Shown: piece by piece, positions 25,561-33,275 of the stretch | Layout: the number at the start of each line of letters is the position of its first letter | Position numbering within the stretch: position 1 is the stretch's first letter | Assembly: GCA_037189985.1 (NCBI GenBank) | Contig: JBBCJX010000014.1 | Span: forward strand, 62,001 to 126,000 | Reading direction: 5' to 3' | DNA length: 64,000 bases | Source: UBA2031 sp037189985 | GTDB taxonomy: Bacteria > Pseudomonadota > Gammaproteobacteria > Pseudomonadales > Moraxellaceae | Notes under the pieces: generated by a model | What the model was told of the DNA's origin: nothing | What the model saw: the letters and a program-made list of their open reading frames with translations, nothing else | Databases searched by the model: none | Program-made: the position numbers and the translations under genes

Positions 25561-25879
25561 AAAGAATAGATTCTCTTTTAATTCACACGGAAATCACTCG
25601 TTAAGCGCCGACATTATGGAATGTCAATTTTTCCAATGCCCATTGACTTGCGAGTCAATGGGTGACTCTTACTAAAAGTTTCATAATATTATGTACCCAT
25701 CAACTTTACTCATTAGTAATCAAAGTTGACTGGGAGGGGCATATACTGATTTATATGAAACCTCCTTGGCTAAATTCGTGACCAAACTTATCTGACGTTT
25801 TTCACCGACTCCTTCCACTCACCTCATCTTGCTATATCCGCTACCAATAGCAGATATAGCAGCCACCACGCCTCATTTA
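25561..25879. other. Gene-free stretch with hairpins upstream of the replication gene
   Basis: This 319-base region between the DUF3987 and Gp2-like genes holds no credible gene. It is AT-rich. The first feature is CCCATTGACT-TGCG-AGTCAATGGG (25639-25662), a perfect 10-bp stem with a four-base loop. The second is TCAACTTT / AAAGTTGA (25700-25707 and 25722-25729) with a 14-base loop. The first hairpin lacks a T-run, so it is a poor terminator. HUH initiators nick at hairpins, so this is the best candidate origin in the island. No other structure was seen. Confidence 0.5.
25639..25662. repeat. Perfect 10-bp hairpin, candidate HUH nicking origin
   Basis: CCCATTGACT and AGTCAATGGG flank the loop TGCG. 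It lies 79 bases upstream of the Gp2-like initiator start codon at 25560. The alternative is an operator or weak terminator. Confidence 0.45.
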
Positions 25880-27277
25880 TCAAAAAATTATGTTTATACC
25901 GACCATCAAAACACCCATCTCTTTGTATATATCCACATCGGCACGTCGATATAGAACATTAAGTGCGCGCTCTAACGAATCCTTGTTTCTCAATCTATTT
26001 GGACCATACTGCAAAATATCGTTCTTCCTAATTCGATAACTTTTTTCGCGTTTATGCTGAAGAAGATATTTTCGCAAAAGCTCAGCAAGCATCTCGTCAG
26101 GAAGCTCAGAAGAAAACAGGTTACTGAAGCTATCGGACATGTACATGCATATATCTATCGCTGCTACCAAACTCTCCTCTGCAACATCACCATTCTTGCC
26201 CTCAAAGTAGTGAAGCAATGCGGCAACTCTTGCTGCATTTTCAGCAAGCTTTGATGCATGATCACCAGCAAACTCAAATCGCCCCCCCTTACCTATCTGC
26301 CCTTCAACCCAGTTATAAAAATCCACCCATCTATGTCGCGCGCCCTCGGAGAAGCATATAACTCGTCTCCTTTTATTTCCTCGATAAAATTCCTCACCAA
26401 CCTCCGACAATATTTTCTTCGTTTTAGTCGAAAATGCATTTATACATTCCCACTCATGGGTCCTTTCATCTATAAATCTTTCTCCTTGAGTTGATATCGG
26501 CATACAAACGATAGCCCTCGCCAAGCCCCCAGACGCTCGCCACTCATCTCCTTTTTTAAGGCTATACTTAGAAAGTATTTCAGGCTGAATCATTAATGAA
26601 ATAGTTAGCCGAACATCATCTAATATGTAGCTAGGTGCAGTGGCCCTAGCCACCGAGATACGCCCCCCACTCCAAACGGTATTTAGCTTAGAAAAGTCAT
26701 TAAATGCGCTGCCCTTTAAAACACCACCTCCTTCATTAGATATAAGTGACGCATAGGGAAATTTTTCCAGTCCGTTATATAATGCCGGAGATGTCACATC
26801 TTCATGTATGTACCTACAAAGAACCGGCTCATCTGAAATAGATGATTTAATGTCCTCCACACTTTCTTCAAGTAAACTTACTTCCCCTCCTTTGATAACT
26901 CTTTTCTTTATTTCCTTCTCAAGAGCAAAAATCTTTATATCTTTTCTTGCCTTATCCTTTTCCCAAGCCGTATATCTTGTCTTATATTTCTCACACTCCT
27001 CTCTTTGAAGCTCATTAATTCCCTGAAAAAATCTATTCTCTGTGGAGGTTTTTCTTTCCCCCGACTTCGCAGCTACAATAAGCATCAGTGAAGCAGGGAC
27101 AATTCCACCGAAAGGTAGCTCTACATCTATTGCTCCCTGGCAAGCCGAAGAAACTGCAGCAAGCGCCGCCATCAGAGTTAATTCATATGGCCCTTGAATA
27201 TTGCCATGTGCTTCATATACAGCCGACTGCAATATTGGAAATGGCAGACCCTTTAATCTCGATATATTCATGGACAT
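25880..27277 (-). CDS. YfjI-like DUF3987 protein (satellite helicase/primase-associated)
   Basis: The 465-aa protein matches the DUF3987/YfjI family of satellites such as CP4-57. It has an N-terminal LPFPILQSAVYEAHGNIQGP start, a Walker A-like AAKSGERKTST (about 69-79), a YIHEDVTSPALYNGL region near 155-170 and SNEGGGVLKGSAF near 180-192. In satellites this gene lies between alpA and the yfjJ replication gene, exactly as here. It is believed to help initiate element replication, but the biochemistry is not settled. The coding sequence is AT-rich and uses rare codons compared with core genes. Confidence 0.82.
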   Translation of the reverse strand: MSMNISRLKGLPFPILQSAVYEAHGNIQGPYELTLMAALAAVSSACQGAIDVELPFGGIVPASLMLIVAAKSGERKTSTENRFFQGINELQREECEKYKTRYTAWEKDKARKDIKIFALEKEIKKRVIKGGEVSLLEESVEDIKSSISDEPVLCRYIHEDVTSPALYNGLEKFPYASLISNEGGGVLKGSAFNDFSKLNTVWSGGRISVARATAPSYILDDVRLTISLMIQPEILSKYSLKKGDEWRASGGLARAIVCMPISTQGERFIDERTHEWECINAFSTKTKKILSEVGEEFYRGNKRRRVICFSEGARHRWVDFYNWVEGQIGKGGRFEFAGDHASKLAENAARVAALLHYFEGKNGDVAEESLVAAIDICMYMSDSFSNLFSSELPDEMLAELLRKYLLQHKREKSYRIRKNDILQYGPNRLRNKDSLERALNVLYRRADVDIYKEMGVLMVGINIIF

Positions 27278-27286
27278 TACCCCCCA

Positions 27287-27493
27287 TCAATATCCAATCT
27301 CTTCCATAAGCTTGCGTATATCTGACGCCCTCCATGCAACGCACCGCTCAGAAAGCTTTATTCCCTTAGGATAAGCCCCACTCTTTACACCAGCCCACCA
27401 GACCGACCTGCTGACAGGGAATAGCTCTAAAACCTGCGGAAGTCGCAAGAAGCCGGCTATCGGTAAATCACGAATGCTGTCCTCATTACTCAT
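27287..27493 (-). CDS. alpA: AlpA-family DNA-binding regulator / excisionase
   Basis: The 68-aa MerR-like winged helix has FLRLPQVLELFPVSRSVWW, an AlpA-type recognition helix start, then SGAYPKGIKLSERCVAWR and the closing SDIRKLMEEIG. GAGGAG lies 8 bases before ATG 27493, so the extension to 27541 is not used. In CP4-57, AlpA activates integrase-dependent excision. The gene is 9 bases upstream of the DUF3987 gene, likely one operon. It may bind the GGTATA repeats at both island ends or the tandem GGAGGTCA repeats upstream. Confidence 0.9.
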   Translation of the reverse strand: MSNEDSIRDLPIAGFLRLPQVLELFPVSRSVWWAGVKSGAYPKGIKLSERCVAWRASDIRKLMEEIGY

Positions 27494-27541
27494 GAACCCT
27501 AATCTCCTCATCTCCGCCCAGCCACTCACAACGAGAGACAC

Positions 27542-27772
27542 CCAGGGCTTGCAGGGACAGATTTAGGCAGCTCAGAACGACATGAGAAATGGGGGGGAAA
27601 TAGGGGGATACATGCTTCGGCAGCCTGAAAGGCAGTACTGACCTGGGCTCGCAGGTGATAAATATTTTTCTCGCCAATTCCTCCCCCCCCAGTTTCAGGA
27701 ATAGACCTCAACTCGCATAACCAACATTGCGAATGAGAGCATCAAAAATGAGCAGGAAACCCAGCTAAGACT
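27542..27772. other. Gene-free region upstream of alpA with homopolymer tracts
   Basis: No credible gene lies here. It holds a run of eight C (27683-27690), G-rich tracts around 27590-27610 and leads into the GGAGGTCA tandem repeat. It probably contains the promoter of the alpA-DUF3987 operon. Confidence 0.4.
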
Positions 27773-27804
27773 GGAGGTCAGGAGGTCAGGAGGTCAGGAG
27801 GTCA
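27773..27804. repeat. Four tandem copies of GGAGGTCA
   Basis: Exactly four perfect 8-bp units occupy 27773-27780, 27781-27788, 27789-27796 and 27797-27804 without spacers. They lie between the 331-aa gene (stop at 27819) and alpA. Being perfect and contiguous, the array could vary by slippage. They also could be iteron-like binding sites near the replication genes. A four-unit array is short for an iteron origin. Confidence 0.85.
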
Positions 27805-27818
27805 TTCAAATACGAAGG

Positions 27819-28814
27819 CTACGTCAATGGCCTCTTTATGGGATGTAGGTTCTTATACCTCGACATCTCCTCAATCCACTCAGGGAAAAGGTCATCGTAT
27901 ACATCATCTGCCTTACTACGACTGCCTTGCCGCCAGGAAAGTTTGATACTGTGGCGCCTGTCAGTCATTTTTTTAATTTCTTGGATGTAGTCACTAAACG
28001 TCTCTGGCGCCACTTCCTCTAGCCCCTTTACCCCGAAATTTTTCACATACGCATAAAAGAAGGCCGCGAAGCCTCGCTTCGTTCCTGGCATTTTATCGCG
28101 CTCAATTGGCTTGTTATATTCTTTGAAATACTCGTCTTCTAAGAACGGCAACACCTCATCCAATAAAGATCGTATTTGGCCAGCCTTTGTAACCCTCACT
28201 GCAGGAGATCCAAGCTCCTGGATTATGGCCTCTAACTCGGTGCGCAAAACAAGCAGATTGTCTATGCCAAACGTGAGCTCCCCAAAAGATCCAGCACCAT
28301 CGAAGTCACTAAGCCCTACAGCAATACTCATACTACTTCTTAAGGCATGAACCCCTTCTTTTGGCCTAGGCAACAATTCCTTTCTATGTACAGTGTACGC
28401 AGGCAGGAATTCTGACTCGTGCCCTTTTGATTTCATCACTATGGGTGCCGGCTCTACTATTCGATAACCGCTATGTGCTCGAATGGCTGAAACAAACACG
28501 CCCTGGGAAACCGAAGGCTCCATCTGCAACCGCCTGCAAGAAGCGGCCGATATGATCAGGTAGACAATATTCGCTTCCGGATACCATCCATCTGCGACCC
28601 TCCCCCTGGGAGAGCGCCTCCACTCCATTCCTTCGAACGATATCCCGCTTTTTTGAAGCTCGGTACGTTGTACAGAACAGACGCTCCACCCTTGAGGAAG
28701 CATGAGGCATAGCCGTATCTTGCCCTCTGCCCCAAAAGTCACGATGGAATCCACGTCAAGGCCAAACTCCCGCTCAGCCTCCCTCAAGGTAAAAACCTGT
28801 CGCTCCATCGTCAC
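27819..28814 (-). CDS. Unknown island protein with N-terminal MerR-like helix-turn-helix
   Basis: The 331-aa protein begins with FTLREAEREFGLDVDSIVTF (about residues 8-27), which resembles a MerR/AlpA-like helix-turn-helix start. The remainder has beta-rich and helical parts with no identified catalytic site. The C-terminal 110 residues (KRGFAAFFYAYVKNFG, then RRHSIKLSW) are helical and basic. It is the rightmost island gene, next to attR, as accessory regulators often are. I do not recognise the family; DNA binding is inferred only from the N-terminus. Confidence 0.65.
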   Translation of the reverse strand: MTMERQVFTLREAEREFGLDVDSIVTFGAEGKIRLCLMLPQGWSVCSVQRTELQKSGISFEGMEWRRSPRGRVADGWYPEANIVYLIISAASCRRLQMEPSVSQGVFVSAIRAHSGYRIVEPAPIVMKSKGHESEFLPAYTVHRKELLPRPKEGVHALRSSMSIAVGLSDFDGAGSFGELTFGIDNLLVLRTELEAIIQELGSPAVRVTKAGQIRSLLDEVLPFLEDEYFKEYNKPIERDKMPGTKRGFAAFFYAYVKNFGVKGLEEVAPETFSDYIQEIKKMTDRRHSIKLSWRQGSRSKADDVYDDLFPEWIEEMSRYKNLHPIKRPLT

Positions 28815-28953
28815 AAACCATTACCGGGATCAATTTCAAAGACAATCTTCACTTCCCGCAGAAAGGCTCTCACGGAGACCCTCACGAAACAAACACATGT
28901 GAATATACCCAACAAAAACAAACGGTTAGTTAGATCGCATTGGGGCGCATTGA

Positions 28954-28973
28954 TTGGTATATAAATCGGTATA
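28954..28973. repeat. Putative integrase arm-type sites, right end
   Basis: TTGGTATA (28954-28961) and TCGGTATA (28966-28973) repeat with the same 12-bp period as the left-end pair at 4033-4052. They lie 57 bases inside attR. The matching layout supports these as the island's true ends. The bound protein, integrase or AlpA, is not known. Confidence 0.5.
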
Positions 28974-29029
28974 TGTCTTTATCATGATTTTTATTTTTCT
29001 ATATATATCAAAATGATAAGAAAACTATA

Positions 29030-29052
29030 CAAGTCCTCTCCTGGCACCATCA
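29030..29052 (+). repeat. attR: displaced tRNA-Leu 3' end
   Basis: CAAGTCCTCTCCTGG-CACCATCA repeats 3901-3924 with one G deleted, so 23 of 24 positions are retained. It does not form a tRNA. It marks the right end of the 25.1-kb island. The missing G would disrupt the acceptor stem if the island were excised and this copy restored, so excision could harm the host. Confidence 0.85.
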
Positions 29053-29090
29053 GACGGTTTTAGAGCATCCCACCTCGCCCCAAGACGAAC

Positions 29091-29125
29091 AAAAAACCCC
29101 ACAAATGCGGGGGGGGGGTTGTTTT
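29091..29125 (+). terminator. Decayed terminator beyond attR
   Basis: AAAAAACCCC-ACAAATGC-GGGG with an expanded run of ten G (29109-29118), then TTGTTTT, is clearly related to the tRNA-Leu terminator at 3963-3990. The stem has one broken pair and the T-run is interrupted. It is likely the original chromosomal tRNA-Leu terminator, now without a transcript to end. Confidence 0.6.
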
Positions 29126-29195
29126 ATGGCGTCTGGCCGCGCCCAATCCAAGCACACACTCTAGGAAGCTTTTTAGCCATTGGAGAAACGCAGCC

Positions 29196-29240
29196 ATGGT
29201 AGAACGCAAATCCCTTACCCATGCCCGGGCACGTGTGCGC
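29196..29240 (+). pseudogene. Possible remnant of an integrase N-terminus
   Basis: Fifteen codons read MVERKSLTHARARVR, resembling the N-terminus of the intact integrase (with KPLTHARQA). The frame then loses similarity and no catalytic domain is present. The spacing from the tRNA 3' fragment (about 145 bases) also resembles that at the left end. It may mark an earlier island at the same site. The match is short, so chance is possible. Confidence 0.35.
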
Positions 29241-29319
29241 CGCCAAACCTGGCACCATTTCGCAAGCCAAAGACATCTCAAGACGTCCCAGCCATCCCTT
29301 GTCACTTCCCCCTCAAGAC

Positions 29320-29745
29320 TCAGGCCCGCAATCCCTTCAAGCCCTTACGAATCCCCTGTTCCAGCACCGGCCTCACAATCTGCGCGACGAGCGGAATCTT
29401 GCCTTCAAACTCAATGACGTAGTGCAACCGTGAACCACCGTCAGCGGTGGGATAGAAGCGCATGACACCATGATGGTTCTTGAGGGGGCTGCCGCGAGTG
29501 ATGCGGTACTCGATCAGCTCGTTTTCTTTGTAACCCGTCACTGTCTCTACAAAAGAGGGGCCGATCAGGATTCTCATTTCACGAGCAGAGCCAACACCAT
29601 TGCGGGCACCCTTGCCATCACTTATGCGCTTGATCTTGGCGGGAGCAAAAATGGTGGCAAGGTTTTCGTGCTCACCGAGATAGGCAAAAAGACGCTCTAC
29701 GGGAATGGGGAATTCCTTGACGATTTCTATACGCTGCAGGGCCAC
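29320..29745 (-). CDS. SRPBCC (polyketide cyclase/START-like) family protein
   Basis: The open frame begins at 29874, but AAGGAG six bases before GTG 29745 marks a 141-aa protein with a normal SRPBCC start (VALQRIEIVKEFPIP). The helix-grip fold pattern includes LFAYLGEHENLATIFAPAK, a central VETVTGYKENELIEYRI strand pair and the C-terminal long helix. Such proteins bind hydrophobic ligands; the ligand is unknown. It is the first core gene after the island, 74 bases beyond the integrase remnant. Another SRPBCC gene lies at 34882-35373. Confidence 0.8.
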   Translation of the reverse strand: MALQRIEIVKEFPIPVERLFAYLGEHENLATIFAPAKIKRISDGKGARNGVGSAREMRILIGPSFVETVTGYKENELIEYRITRGSPLKNHHGVMRFYPTADGGSRLHYVIEFEGKIPLVAQIVRPVLEQGIRKGLKGLRA

Positions 29746-29888
29746 GGGAAACTCCTTGAAATAGGGGGCGGCACCAATGTGAGGATGTTTGTTGGCACCA
29801 ACATAACAAAGATGGCCATTGTGCGCATGCCAAACAATGGCCAACAGAGCAGAGTGGGCCAGAACATGGCCCATCCGCCTACTATTTA

Positions 29889-30350
29889 TTACAGAGGCTG
29901 AACCTTCAAGGTCATGCCTTCGATAGCAACGATGCGTACACGACTACCAACGGGTAGATCATCCCCAAGCACATTCCAGAAACTGTCATCCAGGCGTATG
30001 CGCCCCTGACCGTTGATGATGGCTTCCTCAAGTATGGCCTCACGGCCGACATACGCAGCAAGCCTGTTATTCAGCCCTTCAGCACCTGCGCGCTGCTCCA
30101 CCTTGTCGTCAGGGTTGGGACGATAGCGGCGCCATGCAGTGACGGCAGCCACCATGCCCAGCGAGAAAACCAGCGCCTGCAGCCATTCTGACAAGCCCAA
30201 TGACCATGCCAGCAATGCCGTCAGGAAAGTGGCCGCACTCACAAAGAGAAAGAACAGGGTTCCTGTCAGCATCTCCAGGATCAGCAAAGCGATACCGATC
30301 GATATCCACCATACGGCGGCATGTTGCCAGATATCTTCCATTGTCATCAC
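29889..30350 (-). CDS. NfeD-family membrane protein
   Basis: The 153-aa protein has TM segments near residues 13-33, 36-54 and 56-75 and a C-terminal OB-fold NfeD domain (about 90-150) with GREAILEEAIINGQGRIRLDD and GSRVRIVAIEGMTLKV. NfeD proteins partner SPFH/stomatin-like proteins at the membrane. The start overlaps the stop of the SPFH gene by four bases, the standard gene pair. Its exact role (membrane microdomain or protease support) is not settled. Confidence 0.9.
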   Translation of the reverse strand: MMTMEDIWQHAAVWWISIGIALLILEMLTGTLFFLFVSAATFLTALLAWSLGLSEWLQALVFSLGMVAAVTAWRRYRPNPDDKVEQRAGAEGLNNRLAAYVGREAILEEAIINGQGRIRLDDSFWNVLGDDLPVGSRVRIVAIEGMTLKVQPL

Positions 30351-31252
30351 TTTCTGTCGAGGTTTTTCACAAGATCACCAATACCGGCAACCGAACCAAT
30401 CAATTGAGAAGCCTCCAGCGGCATCATGACCAGCTTACTGTTGGGGCTGCTGGCGATAAGACTGAGTGCCTGCACATATTTCTGTGCCACGAAATAGTTC
30501 ACGGCCTGGATGTCGCCCTTAGCAATGGCCTGCGACACCATCATGGTCGCCTTGGCTTCCGCTTCGGCCGCACGCTCACGTGCCTCTGCCTCAAGGAATG
30601 CGGCTTGTCTCTCACCTTCTGCTTCCAGAATCTGCGCCTGCTTCTTGCCCTCAGCAGCCAGAATTGCAGCCTGACGCGTACCTTCTGCCTCCAGAATCTG
30701 GGCACGCTTTGTACGCTCGGCCTTCATCTGCGATGCCATGGCATCCACCAGATCGGCAGGTGGCGAAATGTCCTTGATCTCGATACGGGTAACCTTGATA
30801 CCCCAAGGATTGGTGGCATGATCCACGACAGAGAGCAGCTGTGAGTTGATCTGGTCACGTTGCGAGAGCATCTGATCCAGATCAAGCGAGCCGATCACGG
30901 TACGGATATTGGTCATGGTGAGATTGCGGATAGCGTAGTCAAGATTACTAACCTCATAGGCAGCCTTGGCAGCATCAAACACCTGGTAGAAGCACACGGC
31001 ATCGATCGTCACCATGGCATTGTCGCGGGAGATCACCTGCTGCGGAGGAATGTCCAGCACCTGTTCCATGACGTTCATCTTGGCGCCAACCTTGTCGAAG
31101 AAAGGCACGATGAATTCGAGACCAGGTTTCATGGTGCGCGTGTAGCGACCAAAACGTTCCAGCGTCCACTCATATCCTTGCGGCACTTGCTTGACGGTCA
31201 ACATGACAAGAACAACAGCAAAAAAGACCAGCAAAAAAGCAAAAGTTTCCAT
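30347..31252 (-). CDS. qmcA: SPFH/stomatin-like (QmcA-type) membrane protein
   Basis: The 301-aa protein has one N-terminal TM segment (FAFLLVFFAVVLVML), the SPFH domain with VPQGYEWTLERFGRY and IPPQQVISRDNAMVTIDAVC, then a long coiled coil of repeated ILEAEGxRQAAxLEAEA units (about 200-245). It matches the QmcA/stomatin family of oligomeric inner-membrane scaffolds. It is followed by the coupled nfeD-like gene. A 135-base gap separates it from the upstream GspE-like gene, and no terminator is evident there. The QmcA name is by similarity to the enterobacterial protein. Confidence 0.9.
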   Translation of the reverse strand: METFAFLLVFFAVVLVMLTVKQVPQGYEWTLERFGRYTRTMKPGLEFIVPFFDKVGAKMNVMEQVLDIPPQQVISRDNAMVTIDAVCFYQVFDAAKAAYEVSNLDYAIRNLTMTNIRTVIGSLDLDQMLSQRDQINSQLLSVVDHATNPWGIKVTRIEIKDISPPADLVDAMASQMKAERTKRAQILEAEGTRQAAILAAEGKKQAQILEAEGERQAAFLEAEARERAAEAEAKATMMVSQAIAKGDIQAVNYFVAQKYVQALSLIASSPNSKLVMMPLEASQLIGSVAGIGDLVKNLDRK

Positions 31253-31387
31253 TAAGTTCTCCTTGAGGTTTGCATTGATTGATTCTTTGCTGTCATTCCT
31301 GCAAGCAACGAGCTCATGCCCATACCCGGTCAGTACAAGAACCGGGAATCACTGCATCAGGAAATGACAATAACTGGGATGGCACCC

Positions 31388-33172
31388 TCAGTTCAGGGGT
31401 GCCACACGCATGACTTCTTCAATGGTAGTCAGGCCCTGAGCTACTTTTTGTGCCCCCGAAAGACGAAGGGGTAACAGACCCTCTTTGTAGCCCTGCTTGC
31501 GGATTTCACCCAGCGAAGCACCATCACTGATGATCCTGCGCAACTCATGTGACATCAGCATGATTTCATAAATTCCCATTCGCCCCAGATAGCCTGTGCC
31601 TCGGCACTCCAGACAGCCCTTGGGGCCATGGATTTTCTTGGGAGCCGGCGCCTTCCAGGGAGAAGTCAGCTCAGTCCAGGCTGCCTCGTCGCAATCCACC
31701 TCAACCTTACAATGCGGACAGAGAGTACGAACCAAGCGCTGAGCCATCACACCCAGCACCGTAGCGGAAATCAGGAAAGGTTGCACGCCCAGATCGATGA
31801 GGCGATTGATGGAGGAAGGGGCATCATTGGTGTGCAGCGTGGAAAGTACGAGATGGCCTGTAAGCGCTGCCTGGATGGCCATGTCGGCTGTCTCGGGATC
31901 ACGCACTTCACCGACCATGATGATGTCAGGGTCCTGACGCATCAGCGAGCGTATGCCCTCGGCAAAATCCAGCTCGATATTGTGCTGTACCTGCATCTGG
32001 TTGAAGCTGCCTTCGATCATTTCGATCGGGTCTTCAATCGTGCAGACATTCACCTCATCTGTGGCAAGCTGCTTGAGCGTTGAATACAACGTGGTGGTTT
32101 TTCCGGAACCTGTGGGGCCAGTTACCAGAATGATGCCATTGGGCTCCCTCACCATTTTCTGCCATTTTTCAAAATCATCGCCGACCAGACCCAGCTCCTT
32201 GAAGCCGCGCACCAGCACGTCAGGATCGAAAATACGCATCACCATTTTTTCGCCGAAAGCAGTCGGCAAGGTGGAAAGACGCAATTCGGTTTCCTGACCT
32301 TTGGGATTTCGTGTTTTCAGGCGGCCGTCTTGCGGTTTGCGCTTTTCGGCGACATTCATGCGGCCCAGGATTTTAATGCGGGACACCACCGCATTCATGA
32401 TGAGATGGGGAAACTCATAGATATTGTGCAAGACACCATCGATGCGGAAACGCACACGCCCGATATCACGCCGCGGCTCGAGATGAATATCAGAAGCACG
32501 CTGGTCAAATGCATACTGGAAAAGCCAGTCCACGATATTGACGATATGCTGGTCGTTGGCATCCGGCGAAGCGTTACTGTTGCCTAGCTCCAGCAACTGC
32601 TCGAAATTGCTGACGTACTGCGTGGCGACAGAGTCACTGGCATTGGCGCCCTCAATGGCGCGTGCCAGCCGGTAAAACTCGATGGTGTAACGATGAATAT
32701 CGGCCGGATTGGCCACCACCCGCTTGATCCCCTTGCCCCGCAAGGTCTGCTTGAGATCGGTTTCCCAATCACTGTGAAAAGGCTGCGCAGACGCGATGGT
32801 GACTTCGTCCTGCGTCACTGCCACCGCCAGAATGCCGTGGCGGTCAGCGTACTTGTACGACATGGCCTGGGTGACTTCACCCGCGCGAATCTTGATGGGA
32901 TCAATATGGAAAACGGTCTGCCCGGCCTTGTCGGCCAGCCAGCTCGTGAGTACATCCAGCGTCAGCGTGGCGCTTTTGCCAGTTGCATCGGCAAAGTCGA
33001 AATTGGCGATGACCTGCAGCGGATGCCAGTTGAGCTGGTCGCGGGCACGCGGCGTCGTGGAAACGAGGTTGGCGTCTCTGAGACTCAGGCGGCCGTCTTT
33101 CTGAAGTTCGTCCAGACACCAGCGCAGGTCAACGCGAAAGGAAAAGGGGATCTTGGCGACAGGCTTGTTCAT
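31388..33172 (-). CDS. GspE/PilB-type secretion ATPase
   Basis: The 594-aa hexameric traffic ATPase powers pilus assembly or type II secretion in family members. Order: N-terminal MshEN-like domain; ATPase core with Walker A GPTGSGKTTTLYST; Asp and His boxes; Walker B DPDIIMVGEVRDPETAD; TLHTNDAPSSINRL; and the zinc-binding four-cysteine region CPHC ... CLECRGTGYLGRMG. All catalytic features are intact. There are no pilin, PilC or GspF neighbours, so this is an orphan copy; the rest of its machine must lie elsewhere. Divergent to the LemA gene. Confidence 0.9.
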   Translation of the reverse strand: MNKPVAKIPFSFRVDLRWCLDELQKDGRLSLRDANLVSTTPRARDQLNWHPLQVIANFDFADATGKSATLTLDVLTSWLADKAGQTVFHIDPIKIRAGEVTQAMSYKYADRHGILAVAVTQDEVTIASAQPFHSDWETDLKQTLRGKGIKRVVANPADIHRYTIEFYRLARAIEGANASDSVATQYVSNFEQLLELGNSNASPDANDQHIVNIVDWLFQYAFDQRASDIHLEPRRDIGRVRFRIDGVLHNIYEFPHLIMNAVVSRIKILGRMNVAEKRKPQDGRLKTRNPKGQETELRLSTLPTAFGEKMVMRIFDPDVLVRGFKELGLVGDDFEKWQKMVREPNGIILVTGPTGSGKTTTLYSTLKQLATDEVNVCTIEDPIEMIEGSFNQMQVQHNIELDFAEGIRSLMRQDPDIIMVGEVRDPETADMAIQAALTGHLVLSTLHTNDAPSSINRLIDLGVQPFLISATVLGVMAQRLVRTLCPHCKVEVDCDEAAWTELTSPWKAPAPKKIHGPKGCLECRGTGYLGRMGIYEIMLMSHELRRIISDGASLGEIRKQGYKEGLLPLRLSGAQKVAQGLTTIEEVMRVAPLN

Positions 33173-33275
33173 GTTTTAGGAGTGGCCCGGAATCGAAGTG
33201 GTTTCACTATACCGCTTGTAATTACGCCCGCCAGCCCTATCTTGTGAGCGGTATCCCGAACACAGGACATTGATC

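Larger units (their letters stand above)
28815..29319. other. Right island boundary region, gene-free
   Basis: This 505-base stretch holds the AT-rich end of the island (to 29029), the arm-type repeats (28954-28973), attR (29030-29052), a decayed terminator (29091-29125) and a remnant resembling the start of an integrase (29196-29240). No intact gene is seen. The region after attR resembles the sequence after attL (3916-4030), as expected if it is the displaced 3' flank of tRNA-Leu. Confidence 0.7.

Noticed and set aside
33270..33275. TTG as the start of the LemA-like gene
   Set aside because: ATG 33276 two codons downstream leads directly into the signal peptide and needs no rare start.
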